A DNA stretch of 64,000 bases from Phycisphaerales bacterium (GCA_022839625.1 JALHJL010000004.1:182539-246538); one strand, 5' to 3'. Shown: positions 53,791 to 62,946, numbered from the stretch's first letter. The notes: a model not told the origin generated them from the letters alone. Made by a program: numbers and translations.

Positions 53791-55818
53791 ATGAAAAGAG
53801 CGTACCACGTCTATTGCCTGACAGCGTCGATTCTGCTCGCCGGCACCCTGTGTGCCGTCGCCAACGCGGACCAGTCGGCGCCGCTGATTGCGCGACAAGT
53901 CCTCTTTGGCAACCCCGACAAGGCCTCGGTGACGCTGAGCCCCGACGGCGCCCAACTGGCCTTCCTCGCGCCGGTCGACGGCGTGCTGAACGTCTGGGTC
54001 GGCCCGGTGGGCGACGTCGCCGCCGCGAAACCGGTCACCCACGACAAGCATCGCGGCGTACGCATCTACTTCTGGGCGTACACCAGCCGGCACATCCTGT
54101 ACGTGCAGGACAAGGACGGCGACGAGAACTGGCGCATCTACAGCCTCGATCTGCGCTCCAACACGACCAAGGACCTGACGCCGCTGAAGGGCGTGCAGGC
54201 CCGCATCCAGGAGGTCAGCCCGAAGTTCCCCAACGAGCTGCTCATCCGGCTCAACGACCGTAACCCGCAACTGCACGACATCCATCGCGTCAACATCGAG
54301 ACCGGCGAGAAGAGCCTCGTCCTTGAGAATGAAGGCTTTCTGAACTTCCTGACGGACGATGAGTTCCAGGTGCGCTTCGCGATGCGCACTACGCCGGAGG
54401 GCGGCACGGAGGTGCTCCAACGGACTGCCGACGCAGCGTGGAAGCCGTTCGCACAGATTGGCCAGGAAGACAGCCTGACGACTGGGCCGGCGGGCTTCGA
54501 CAAGACCGGGCAGACCCTCTACATGCTCGACAGCCGGGGCCGCGACACGGCCGCCTTCACCACGATCGATCTCAAGACGGGCCAGCAAGCGGTCGTGGCC
54601 CAGGACCCGCGGGCGGACATCAGCGACTTGATGCTGCACCCAACCGAGAAGAACGTCGAAGCGGCGGCGTTCACCGTCGAGCGCAAGAAATGGAAGATCC
54701 TGGACCCCGCCATCGAAGCGGACTTCGCGTACCTGCGCACGGTCGCGGACGGCGACTTCGAGGTCGGGAGCCGCACGCTTGATGACAAGCACTGGATCGT
54801 CGTCTATCTCGTGGACGACGGGCCGGTCAGGTACTACCACTACGACCGCGCGGCGAAGAAGGCCCACTTCCTGTTCACCAACCGCCAGGCCCTGGAGGGG
54901 CTGCCGCTGGCGAAGATGCACCCCGTGATCATCAAGTCTCGCGACGGCTTCGACCTGGTGAGTTACCTGACGCTCCCCGTCGGAAGCGATAAGGATGGCG
55001 ACGGCCGGCCCGAGCAGCCCGTGCCGATCGTCCTGTTTGTCCACGGCGGCCCTTGGAGCCGGGACAACTGGGGCTACCACCCGTACCACCAGTGGCTTGC
55101 GAACCGCGGCTACGCCGTCCTCTCCGTCAATTTCCGTGGCTCGACCGGGCTGGGCAAGGCCTTCCTGAACGCCGGCAACCGCGAGTGGGGCGGCAAGATG
55201 CACGACGACCTGGTCGATACCGTCCGCTGGGCCGTTGACCAGAAGATCGCCGCTCCGCAGAAGGTCGCCATCATGGGCGGGAGCTACGGCGGCTACGCCA
55301 CCCTCGTCGGGCTGACGTTTACGCCGGACCTGTTCGCATGTGGCGTCGATATCGTCGGGCCGTCGAACCTGGTGACGTTCATGAACGCGATTCCCGCGTA
55401 CTGGCAGCCAGTGGTCGATCTGTTCGTGGCGCGGATCGGGGATCATCGCACGGAGGAGGGCCAGAAGTTCCTGCTGGAGCGCTCGCCGCTCACCCATGTG
55501 GCCAACATCAAGCGGCCGTTGCTGATCGGGCAGGGTGCCAACGATCCGCGCGTGAAGCAGGCCGAGTCCGACCAGATCGTCAAGGCGATGCAGGAGAAAG
55601 ACATCCCGGTGACGTACGTGCTGTTCCCGGATGAGGGGCACGGCTTCGCCCGGCCCGAGAACAACCTGGCGTTCAATGCGGTCGCCGAGGCGTTCCTGGC
55701 CGCGCATCTCGGCGGCCGCAGCGAGCCGGTCGGCGACGATTTCAAGGGCTCCAGCGTCACGGTCCCGACCGGGGCCGCGCAGGTGACGGGGGTGCAGGAA
55801 GCGCTGCCGGCTCAGTAG
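53791..55818 (+). CDS. S9 prolyl-oligopeptidase-family peptidase, secreted
   Basis: 675 aa from the ATG at 53791 with AGGAGA nine bases upstream; the frame is open back to 53641 but that part covers the inverted repeat. Signal peptide MKRAYHVYCLTASILLAGTL...ANA. The N-terminal propeller (LSPDGAQLAFLAPVDGVLNV, YVQDKDGDENWRIYSLDL) leads to an alpha/beta hydrolase with HGGPWSRDNW, the Ser elbow GGSYGGYAT (~S498), the Asp in GQGANDPRV and the His in EGHGFARPEN (~616). It cuts short peptides or acylaminoacyl peptides in the periplasm. Both an oligopeptidase and a DPP-like specificity are possible. Confidence 0.9.
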   Translation: MKRAYHVYCLTASILLAGTLCAVANADQSAPLIARQVLFGNPDKASVTLSPDGAQLAFLAPVDGVLNVWVGPVGDVAAAKPVTHDKHRGVRIYFWAYTSRHILYVQDKDGDENWRIYSLDLRSNTTKDLTPLKGVQARIQEVSPKFPNELLIRLNDRNPQLHDIHRVNIETGEKSLVLENEGFLNFLTDDEFQVRFAMRTTPEGGTEVLQRTADAAWKPFAQIGQEDSLTTGPAGFDKTGQTLYMLDSRGRDTAAFTTIDLKTGQQAVVAQDPRADISDLMLHPTEKNVEAAAFTVERKKWKILDPAIEADFAYLRTVADGDFEVGSRTLDDKHWIVVYLVDDGPVRYYHYDRAAKKAHFLFTNRQALEGLPLAKMHPVIIKSRDGFDLVSYLTLPVGSDKDGDGRPEQPVPIVLFVHGGPWSRDNWGYHPYHQWLANRGYAVLSVNFRGSTGLGKAFLNAGNREWGGKMHDDLVDTVRWAVDQKIAAPQKVAIMGGSYGGYATLVGLTFTPDLFACGVDIVGPSNLVTFMNAIPAYWQPVVDLFVARIGDHRTEEGQKFLLERSPLTHVANIKRPLLIGQGANDPRVKQAESDQIVKAMQEKDIPVTYVLFPDEGHGFARPENNLAFNAVAEAFLAAHLGGRSEPVGDDFKGSSVTVPTGAAQVTGVQEALPAQ

Positions 55819-55898
55819 AATAGGCAGCCCGGGTCGCAGCCCCGCCATCAGCGGGGGGGCGCTCCAAGGAAGTACCACGGCGGCCCGGGCCCGGATAC

Positions 55899-55929
55899 GA
55901 GTGAGCTTGCCGCTCCGGCAAGCTCACTC
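55899..55929. terminator. perfect 14-bp hairpin between convergent genes
   Basis: GAGTGAGCTTGCCG (55899-55912), loop CTC, CGGCAAGCTCACTC (55916-55929). It lies 80 bases after the peptidase stop and before the end of the kelch gene, suiting a bidirectional terminator. No T tract follows. Confidence 0.55.
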
Positions 55930-56008
55930 CCCTATCCGACATCGCATCCGCAGTTCGACTCAGCCCGCTGATCGGTCGCTTCACACCCCGGCCGCCGTTG
56001 TGCCTGGG

Positions 56009-57085
56009 CTATTCATCGTAGCAGGGGTACTGAAGAGCGTACTGCGTTGGGTTGGTCAGCCTCAGGATGAATGGGTTGATGTCACCGAAATCGACCAACC
56101 CGTCGCAGTTAAGGTCGCCGGCCGTCAGCAGTCTCCAAGTGTCTGACACGACGCCGTAGTATCCCAGATGCCCGCCGAGCACCCAGATTGCGCTGTTGTA
56201 GACCAGGCAGGCGTGGAGCGCCCTCGAGCTCCATTGGGCATTGTCCAACTGGTACCAAACAGCTCCGTCCGCTGACCTCCACACGTCATTGAGCAGGACG
56301 GAGCCGTCGCCCCGGTAGCCCCCGAATAGCCAGAGATGGCCCCGGAACGCCAGCAGCCCGTGGTGGCCACGGGAAAGCCAACCGGGAGCGTCGGTGGCCA
56401 GCACCCATTGCACGCCGTCGGTGGACCAGTACACGTCGTCGGTATACGCGCCCTGCTCCGTGTAACCGCCTGTGAGCCACATTCGGTCCATAAACACGAC
56501 GCCGCGTTTGCTAGCCGCCTTCATGAAGCCTTCGGGGGCGCTATCCACCCTCGCCTTAACCCAGGATTCACCGTCCACCGTGTACCAGGCATCGTTGACG
56601 TAGGATCCTCCTAGCGCTTCGGCGCCTCCAAGGACCCAAATGCGACCGTCGAACACCAACGGGCAGTGCCCGTATCTCGCCGACCAAGGTGCGCTAGGTT
56701 TCTGTTCCCAGTTCGCGCCGTCTCCCGAACACCAGACATCGTTGAAGCAGTTCGAGTTGCGCACGCCGCCCATGACCCACATCTTCCCCTGGAAGACCAC
56801 TGCCCCCATGAGTTGGCGCGTTGCCCAAGGAGCGCTGGCCGTGGCCTGGACCCAGTCGTCACCGTCCGACGAGTACCACACATCGTTAAAATACACGTCG
56901 GATGGCTCATCATGGCCCCCCATCACCCAGATCATGCCCTGAAACACCACACTCGCGTGCCCGCACCGCGGCGCCCACGTCGCAGCCGGCGCGACTTCGT
57001 GCCAGAACTGAGCGTATGCCAGCGAAGCCTGGACCAACAGACACGCCGCGCCCGCCATCACCAGTCCTTTTCTAGGTACGCACAT
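56009..57085 (-). CDS. secreted kelch-type propeller with dockerin-like tail
   Basis: 358 aa from the ATG at 57085 (GGAAGG eight bases upstream). Signal peptide VMAGAACLLVQASLAYAQ. Six kelch-like repeats follow with the recurring pattern GHASVVFQGMIWVMGG then FNDVWYSSDGDDW; examples: LMGAVVFQGKMWVMGG, GHCPLVFDGRIWVLGG, RGVVFMDRMWLTGG, HHGLLAFRGHLWLFGG, LHACLVYNSAIWVLGG. The C-terminus is a half-dockerin calcium loop, GDLNCDGLVDFGDINPF, characteristic of Phycisphaerae-like secreted proteins, then LTNPTQYALQYPC. Extracellular; ligand unknown. Confidence 0.85.
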   Translation of the reverse strand: MCVPRKGLVMAGAACLLVQASLAYAQFWHEVAPAATWAPRCGHASVVFQGMIWVMGGHDEPSDVYFNDVWYSSDGDDWVQATASAPWATRQLMGAVVFQGKMWVMGGVRNSNCFNDVWCSGDGANWEQKPSAPWSARYGHCPLVFDGRIWVLGGAEALGGSYVNDAWYTVDGESWVKARVDSAPEGFMKAASKRGVVFMDRMWLTGGYTEQGAYTDDVYWSTDGVQWVLATDAPGWLSRGHHGLLAFRGHLWLFGGYRGDGSVLLNDVWRSADGAVWYQLDNAQWSSRALHACLVYNSAIWVLGGHLGYYGVVSDTWRLLTAGDLNCDGLVDFGDINPFILRLTNPTQYALQYPCYDE

Positions 57086-57583
57086 GAACCTTTCCTTCCT
57101 GTAATGCATCTGCTTCTCCTGCTACGCGACCGGACCGCCCGCGTCGCGTGGAGTGCCTCGGGCCCCGGGACCCGAAGACCATTGCTCCATAGCACTGCCG
57201 CCCCAGTCCGGCTCCGTCGTCTTCGGCGTCGCGCGTCCCGTACCCCGCATCCGCAGGTACGTGCGCAGAAGTGCGGCGGGAGGCGCAAAGAAAATGCACC
57301 GGCTCGGCAGATTCCCCTCGGGTGGGATGCAGCCGGGCAGCCCCGAGGTTTCGCCGCCCGTCCCCCGCCCGTACTCTGCTGCCCATCCCCCGGGGCCTTT
57401 CCACCCCAGCCCCGTGTTTCGCTGCATGTCCCGCGTGTTTCGCCGCCCGGCGTCCGTGTTTCGCCGCGTGTTCCCCGCGGGCAAGGGTCCTAACGCAAGG
57501 GCATGAGGGCAGTTGCGACCGGAAATCCCGCTTGGGGGCCGACGGCTCACCCAGTACAATGTGAGTTTGACGGGAGGCACATC
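57086..57583. other. spacer with imperfect GTTTCGCCGC repeats
   Basis: 498 bases between the divergent kelch and ECF sigma genes. Four related units GTTTCGC(C/T)GC occur in the part between about 57350 and 57475. No protein gene is convincing. Confidence 0.45.
57350..57475. repeat. four imperfect direct repeats around GTTTCGCCGC
   Basis: GGTTTCGCCGCCCGTCCC, GTGTTTCGCTGCATGTCCC, GTGTTTCGCCGCCCGGCG and GTGTTTCGCCGCGTGTTCC follow each other; the last three are 20-27 bases apart. They lie about 110 bases before the ECF sigma start. Confidence 0.5.
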
Positions 57584-58159
57584 GTGTCCGTGGGACCGTG
57601 CGGTCCAATGACGCAACTACTCGCCGCGGCTAACGCCGGCGACGCAGCCGCGCGGAATCGGCTCTGGCTGGCGGTTTATGACGAGCTGCGTCACCTGGCG
57701 CACCGTCAGATGGCCCGGGAGCCCAGACGGGGCGAGTTGCAGACCACCGTGCTCGTCCACGAGGCATACCTCCGGCTTCTCGGCGACGGGCACGTGGACT
57801 GGAACAGCGCTGGACATTTTTTCACCGCGGCCGCAGTAGCGATGCGCCGCATCCGCGTGGATTACGCACGTAGCAGAAAGAGCGCGAAGCGCGGCGCCGA
57901 CCGGCGACCAGTCGTGCTCGGCGACGGCCTGGCCGGCGGCGAAGGCAACGCGGATGAGACCGACCTGCTCGCGCTGAACGAGGCCCTGACGCGTCTGGAG
58001 CACGACGCACCGCGCGCAGCGCAAGTGGTGATGCTGCGGTACTTTGCAGGCCTGGGCGTCGATGCGGCCGCGCGGGTTCTGAACGTATCGCCGCGCACGG
58101 TCGAGCTGGACTGGCAGTTCGCCCGAGCGTGGCTTAATCGCGAGCTGACTCGTGATTAG
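57584..58159 (+). CDS. ECF sigma factor, planctomycete type
   Basis: 191 aa from the GTG at 57584, six bases after GGGAGG; an ATG at 57608 is the alternative. Region sigma2: LWLAVYDELRHLAHRQMARE, ELQTTVLVHEAYLRLLGDG and HFFTAAAVAMRRIRVDYAR. Region sigma4: ALTRLEHDAPRAAQVVMLRY, FAGLGVDAAARVLNVSPRTV, DWQFARAWLNREL. This is the TIGR02999-like group that usually precedes a Ser/Thr kinase, as here (kinase 57 bases downstream). The kinase may control the sigma factor (inference). Confidence 0.9.
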   Translation: MSVGPCGPMTQLLAAANAGDAAARNRLWLAVYDELRHLAHRQMAREPRRGELQTTVLVHEAYLRLLGDGHVDWNSAGHFFTAAAVAMRRIRVDYARSRKSAKRGADRRPVVLGDGLAGGEGNADETDLLALNEALTRLEHDAPRAAQVVMLRYFAGLGVDAAARVLNVSPRTVELDWQFARAWLNRELTRD

Positions 58160-58215
58160 GCACCGTGACCGCCCCCGTCCTTTGCCCGGGAGGCGACGGT
58201 CCGTAGGACTCGAGC

Positions 58216-60510
58216 ATGCCGGGCACGCGACTTGAGCGAGTGCAGGAGCTGTTCGCCGCGGCGGTCGAGCGGCCGTCCGCGGAGCGCGCCGCGTTTCTCG
58301 CCGCGGCGTGCGGCGACGACGCGGGGCTGCGTGCGGAAGTGGAGGACCTGCTTGCGCACGCGGCCTCAATCTCGGATAACTTCCTTACTCCGCCGCCGGC
58401 ACCACCCGATCTGACCAGCGTGCTGGCGGCCGGGTCGCTAGGCGAGGGCGAGCCGGACGGCCCTGATCCGCTTGTCGGCCGGCACGTCGGGCGATACGAG
58501 GTCCGGCGTGTCATCGCCCGCGGCGGGATGGCTATCATCTACGAGGCGCTTCAAGAGCGGTCGCAGCGCCTCGTCGCACTGAAGGTCATGCGCTGGAACC
58601 CGGCCTGGCGTTCGGCGCTCCGCCGATTCGAATTTGAGGGGCAGGTCCTCGCGCGGCTAAGGCACCCGAACATCGCGCAGATTTACGAAGCGGGGACGCA
58701 CTATCCTGACCCTGGCGCAGACCGCGAGGGAGCGGAACCGGCTGCCTACGTGCGCGGGGCTGATCCCCTCCCGTTCTTCGCGATGGAGTACATCCCGGCG
58801 GCGCAAACGGTCAGGCAGTACGCGGCCGGGCAGCAGCTTGATACGCGACAGCGGCTCGAGCTGTTTCTGCCCGTTTGCGACGCCGTGGAGCACGGGCACC
58901 AAAAGGGCGTAATTCACCGCGACCTGAAGCCCGCCAACATCCTGGTCGGCGCCGACGGCGTCCCCAAGGTGATCGACTTCGGCATTGCCCGGGCGACCGA
59001 CTCGGACGTGGCGATCACGACCCAGCAGACCAAGACGGGGGACCTCATCGGCACCGTCCAGTACATGAGCCCGGAACAGTGCGACGCCGACCCGCTCGAT
59101 ATTGACACGCGCAGCGACGTATATTCGCTGGGCGTCGTCCTTTACGAGCTGTTGACCGAGACGCTGCCGTACGACGCCGCCAACACGACGATCTACCGCG
59201 CCATCAAGGTCATCAAGGAGAGCGAGCCTCGCCGGCCTTCGCAGGCCAATCGGGGGCTGGGCGGCAACGTGGAGGCGATCATCCTCAAGGCGCTTTCGAA
59301 GGAGCGCAGCCGACGCTATCGCTCGGCGGGCGACCTGGCGAACGACATTCGCCGGCACCTGCGCGGCGAGCCCACGGAGGCCCGGCCGCCGAACGCGTGG
59401 GAGCGCGGCATTCGCTGGATCGGACGTCACCCGCAGATCACCACGGTGCTGGCGTGCGTGTGCATCGCGGTGTTAACCATCGTGCCGGTGTCGGTCGCGC
59501 TCTGGTTGCAAAACATGCGCCCCTACCGGATAGCTCTCAGCACAGATCGTCACGAAGCGCGCCTGGTTGCATTCTCCGACCGCGTATTGCGGGTCTGGCA
59601 GACGGTGTCTCCCGCCGGGTTCACCTTTGGGGAGCTTGTTGAGGGTGTCGTGCACGGCCAAGAGAAGAAGCTCGCGCTGCTGGGATTTGCGCTGGGCGAC
59701 GAACCCGGCCTCGCGGCCCGACTCTGCGCCTTCGATGCTTCGTCGAAGGACGGCGGTCCGCTGTGGACCAGCGACCTTACGGACGACGACCTCCCGGAGG
59801 AGCTTCAACAGAAGGCGCAGTGCTCTGCGGCGCAATTCGTGTTCGACAAGGCAATCCTCGCAAACGTATTTGATGATGTGCCCGGCGATGAGATCGTCGC
59901 ATGCTTCAACCACGACGAACGCTCGCCGCGAGTCATTCAGATCTACGACCTCGCGGGAAACTTGCTCTATCAAGTGTGGCACGACGGTGGCGTTCAGTCG
60001 ATGTACTGGATGGGAGGTACGCGCCTGCTGGTTCTCGCGGCGACCGATGCCCGTACGAACTGGGCCGGAGGTCAGCCGCTGAATGACAAGCCCGATTCGC
60101 GGGTCGTACTCGCGCTGCGTCCGCGGCGGGACTACCGCGGCCGCGAGTTTGTTAGTTACGCGCGTGGCGCTGGGCCCACCCACGCCGTTTGGTGTCTCCA
60201 GTTGCACCCGAACCAGATTGCGGGTCGGGTAGTGTGCAGCCTGAGCCCACCACACGCCGGTTACGATCGTGATTACTCGGTCCTGTACGACTTGACGTTC
60301 CGCGCTCTGCCCGAGTCCCGATTCTCCTGGACGATCAACGACAGCGGTCAGGCCACTCCCATCGGCGGGCCTAACGATGAGTACAAGAAGCTCTGCCTCC
60401 CCGGGCAGACGCAGCGGCCTCCGTGGCTCCCTCACCACGACTCGCTAGCACTGCGGCCTTGGGTCAGTCGCCCCGCCGATTCCGCAACAGTTCTGCCCGA
60501 AGCCCAATGA
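58216..60510 (+). CDS. membrane Ser/Thr protein kinase with extracytoplasmic domain
   Basis: 764 aa. Cytoplasmic kinase ~95-365: glycine loop IARGGMAIIYEA, VALKVM (Lys), HRDLKPANILV (catalytic), VIDFGIAR (DFG), GTVQYMSPEQ and DIDTRSDVYSLGVVLYELLT. An N-terminal ~90-residue helical region (RVQELFAAAVERPSAERAAF) is the common planctomycete kinase leader. One membrane helix (TVLACVCIAVLTIVPVSVAL, ~415-440) leads to ~320 external residues with no family I recognise. It is paired with the ECF sigma gene upstream. It probably transmits an envelope signal. Confidence 0.9.
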   Translation: MPGTRLERVQELFAAAVERPSAERAAFLAAACGDDAGLRAEVEDLLAHAASISDNFLTPPPAPPDLTSVLAAGSLGEGEPDGPDPLVGRHVGRYEVRRVIARGGMAIIYEALQERSQRLVALKVMRWNPAWRSALRRFEFEGQVLARLRHPNIAQIYEAGTHYPDPGADREGAEPAAYVRGADPLPFFAMEYIPAAQTVRQYAAGQQLDTRQRLELFLPVCDAVEHGHQKGVIHRDLKPANILVGADGVPKVIDFGIARATDSDVAITTQQTKTGDLIGTVQYMSPEQCDADPLDIDTRSDVYSLGVVLYELLTETLPYDAANTTIYRAIKVIKESEPRRPSQANRGLGGNVEAIILKALSKERSRRYRSAGDLANDIRRHLRGEPTEARPPNAWERGIRWIGRHPQITTVLACVCIAVLTIVPVSVALWLQNMRPYRIALSTDRHEARLVAFSDRVLRVWQTVSPAGFTFGELVEGVVHGQEKKLALLGFALGDEPGLAARLCAFDASSKDGGPLWTSDLTDDDLPEELQQKAQCSAAQFVFDKAILANVFDDVPGDEIVACFNHDERSPRVIQIYDLAGNLLYQVWHDGGVQSMYWMGGTRLLVLAATDARTNWAGGQPLNDKPDSRVVLALRPRRDYRGREFVSYARGAGPTHAVWCLQLHPNQIAGRVVCSLSPPHAGYDRDYSVLYDLTFRALPESRFSWTINDSGQATPIGGPNDEYKKLCLPGQTQRPPWLPHHDSLALRPWVSRPADSATVLPEAQ

Positions 60511-60587
60511 AAGCCGCGCCGCGCCCCGGTGCAGCCGCCTGAGTTTTCCCAGTCAGATCTCACCGCCGTTGCTGACTTCGATCTCCC

Positions 60588-62585
60588 CTACTGGCCTTCG
60601 CCGGAGAGTAACGCCGCCAGCTCCGCCAGGCGCCGGTCGACGCCGGCCAGGCCGGCGCCGGGCTTCGTGTCGGAAGCCGGCACCGCGGGCGCGGCGGTGG
60701 GCGGTGGCGCCGCCGACTCGGGCTCCGTCGGCGGCCGCAGCGCGGCGGCGGTGGCGGCGGACGTGCGGTCCTGCCGCCACCAGCGATCCACGATTTGCTC
60801 GACCTCGCTATCGGCGGTCCCCTGGTTCCACAGCTTGAAGAAGTCCACGTCGCCGCTGCGCGGCAGCCGCGGCGGCAGGTCGATCAGGGTGCGCATGGGC
60901 ATCAGGACGGAATCGCCGATGATGAAGCCCTCGCCGGGCTTCATGCTGGGCAGCAGGCTGATGAGGCTGCGGAACTGGTCGCTGACGACGCGGGCGACGT
61001 AGTCCTGGTCATCGGGGTTGTTCATGCGCATCAGGACCATCGAGTTGCACTGGCTCAGGATGGTCTCGGAAATCTCGCTCGGCCGCTGCGTGACGATCAT
61101 GGCGGACACGCCGTACTTGCGGCCTTCCTTGGCGACCTTCTCCACGGCCTCGCGGGCAAACATGGTGCTGCCGCGGTCCTTGCGCGGCAGGTAGTTGTGG
61201 GCTTCCTCAAAGACCAGCACGAACGGCAGGCGCACCTCGGGCGGCGCCCAGAAGTTGAAATCGAACAGCGTCCGCGTGATCGTCGCGACGGTGATGTCCA
61301 CCACGTCGAACGGCAAGCCCGACAGGTCGATGATCGTCAGGTTTCGCCGCGTGCCCAGCCGCCCCAGAAACTGCCGGATGATCGCGCCGAGACTCTTGCT
61401 CGCCGCGCCCGGCGACGTTTCCGGGTTCAGGAACGGCACGATGTCCATGTTGCGCAGCGCCTGCTCGCGCGGCCGCAGCAGGAAGTCGTAGCGCCGGTCG
61501 TTCAGCCGCGTCTCGATCTGGTTCACCAGCCCGAGCAGCCGGCCGAAGAACGTCGCGTGCGGCACTTCGCCCTCGGCGTTGCCCTTGTTGAACTCCATCC
61601 GGCGGGTGAGCAGCAGCCGCTCCTGCTCCTCGACCGGAAGCTGCCGGTACGGCAGGCGCGAGAAGGCGTAGTTCTCGGTGTTCAGCACGAAGCGGGCGTC
61701 GTTCATGTTCAGCGCGTAGGTCTTCAGTTGTTCGAGCGGGTAGAACACCGGCGTGTCGATCGTGTACTCCGCCAGCAGCCCAAGTTCCTCGGCCGCGGCC
61801 CGCTTGAGCTGTTCGAAGGCATGCCGAAGGAAGACCTTCTGGGCGTTGATGTTCATCGGGTTGTTGGTGTCGAGGAAGATGCGCTCGAACTCGGCGTACT
61901 GAAGCATCCAGTAGGGCAGCACGAGGTTCCGGTCGGAAAGATAGGTGACGTTGGGCAGCGGCTTGCCCTGGTCGTCGCTGAACGCCGCCAGGTACTCGCC
62001 GTGCATGTCGAACAGCACGATCTGCGCGTGCGGCAGGCGCAGGGCCTCGTGGAGGATCTTCGCGGTGGTGACGCTCTTGCCGGAGCCGCTGTTGCCCATG
62101 ACGGCGACGTGCTTGGCGAAGAACTCCTTGCCGAGCGCTTTGACCTCGAAGTCGGTGTCGACAGCGAAGCGGCCGAACGAGAAGGCTTTCCGCTCGGTCT
62201 GTCCGCCGGCCAGCTCGTCGAAACAGCCGAAGATCAGCTCGAAGTCCTCGTCGATCGCCAGCCGCACGAGGTCGCCGAGCGTGGGGTATTCGCTCACGCC
62301 GCGCGAGAACTTGTCGTTGCGGATCGTGCCGATGAGCTGGACGGTCATCGTGACGCAGCGGGGCGTGTCGGGGTTGGGCAGCGGTTCGAGCTCGCCGCGT
62401 GCCCCGACGCGGGTCACGTAGCCGATCAGCGTGTGGCGGCCCATCGGCAGGGTAACGTAGGTTCCGAGCCGGCCGACGCGGTAGATGGTGCCGTGATACT
62501 CGAGGTGGAGGTCCGTGACGGTAATCTGCACCTCGATCTCGTCGCCATGCACGCCGATAACATGTCCGATCTTGAGCGGGTCCAT
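60588..62585 (-). CDS. HerA-type hexameric ATPase (HAS-barrel, DUF87)
   Basis: 665 aa from the ATG at 62585 after GAAGGG; the longer frame reads an Ala/Arg peptide out of the CACGCG microsatellite. HAS-barrel N-terminus (KIGHVIGVHGDEIEVQITV), Walker A VMGNSGSGKSVTTAKILHEA, Walker B LPFVLVFEEAHNYLP, the sensor segment VSAMIVTQRPSEISETILSQ with CNSMVLMRMNNPDDQDYV, and the C-terminal TLIDLPPRLP. HerA proteins translocate DNA, with NurA in archaea or with defence effectors in bacteria. Here no NurA, Sir2 or nuclease gene adjoins, so the role is open. Disordered Ala/Pro tail. Confidence 0.88.
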   Translation of the reverse strand: MDPLKIGHVIGVHGDEIEVQITVTDLHLEYHGTIYRVGRLGTYVTLPMGRHTLIGYVTRVGARGELEPLPNPDTPRCVTMTVQLIGTIRNDKFSRGVSEYPTLGDLVRLAIDEDFELIFGCFDELAGGQTERKAFSFGRFAVDTDFEVKALGKEFFAKHVAVMGNSGSGKSVTTAKILHEALRLPHAQIVLFDMHGEYLAAFSDDQGKPLPNVTYLSDRNLVLPYWMLQYAEFERIFLDTNNPMNINAQKVFLRHAFEQLKRAAAEELGLLAEYTIDTPVFYPLEQLKTYALNMNDARFVLNTENYAFSRLPYRQLPVEEQERLLLTRRMEFNKGNAEGEVPHATFFGRLLGLVNQIETRLNDRRYDFLLRPREQALRNMDIVPFLNPETSPGAASKSLGAIIRQFLGRLGTRRNLTIIDLSGLPFDVVDITVATITRTLFDFNFWAPPEVRLPFVLVFEEAHNYLPRKDRGSTMFAREAVEKVAKEGRKYGVSAMIVTQRPSEISETILSQCNSMVLMRMNNPDDQDYVARVVSDQFRSLISLLPSMKPGEGFIIGDSVLMPMRTLIDLPPRLPRSGDVDFFKLWNQGTADSEVEQIVDRWWRQDRTSAATAAALRPPTEPESAAPPPTAAPAVPASDTKPGAGLAGVDRRLAELAALLSGEGQ

Positions 62586-62611
62586 GCGAGTACCCTTCTC
62601 GGTTGGGGCGT

Positions 62612-62654
62612 CACGCGCACGCGCACGCGCACGCGCACACGCACACGCACACAC
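62612..62654. repeat. CACGCG / CACACG microsatellite
   Basis: About 43 bases of six-base units CGCGCA grading into CGCACA. It lies directly 5' of the HerA start and is open in the minus frame as Ala/Arg/Cys. Confidence 0.85.
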
Positions 62655-62669
62655 CGTCAAACCTCCAGC

Positions 62670-62722
62670 GTAGCAGCCGACCTTCCGGTCGGCCGTCGGC
62701 CGAGCAGAAGCTCGGCCGCTAC
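62670..62722. repeat. cruciform-like palindromic repeat
   Basis: Outer arms GTAGC (62670-62674) and GCTAC (62718-62722) enclose GCCGACC-TTCC-GGTCGGC (62676-62693) and GGCCGAGC-AGAA-GCTCGGCC (62698-62717), both perfect. Same architecture as 10124-10186. Confidence 0.65.
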
Positions 62723-62764
62723 CTCAGGCTCGGCCGCTACCTCAGGCGCAGCCGCTACCTCAGG
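62711..62764. repeat. three tandem copies of an 18-bp unit
   Basis: CTCGGCCGCTACCTCAGG at 62711 and 62729 are identical; the copy at 62747 differs at two positions (CGCAGCCGCTACCTCAGG). The first overlaps the right half of the cruciform, so copying may have started from its arm. Confidence 0.85.
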
Positions 62765-62916
62765 CGCAAAAGCGGCCTGCCTGGAGCGGCAGGACCACTA
62801 CGGGCAGCGCCGCGCCCCGTCATCTTCATCGGGAGATAAGCCCGCCTCCGTCAGGACCGCCGGTGGGCAGACGAAGGGCGGGCACGTGGGCGTGACCGCG
62901 CACGGACGGAATTTAT

Positions 62917-62946
62917 TTGACTTGTTTCTTTTTTTTGAGTTATATT
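62917..62946 (+). promoter_or_regulatory. sigma70-like promoter in AT-rich tract
   Basis: TTGACT (62917-62922), 18-base spacer rich in T, TATATT (62941-62946); each box one mismatch from consensus. This is the most AT-rich stretch of the window. It likely drives the last gene. Confidence 0.6.

Noticed and set aside
62585..62660. Longer HerA N-terminus read from the microsatellite
   Set aside because: The added peptide is a Cys/Ala/Arg repeat. The HAS-barrel begins at the ATG with a proper ribosome site.
62612..62764. CRISPR array
   Set aside because: The repeats are directly tandem without spacers, and no cas genes are present.
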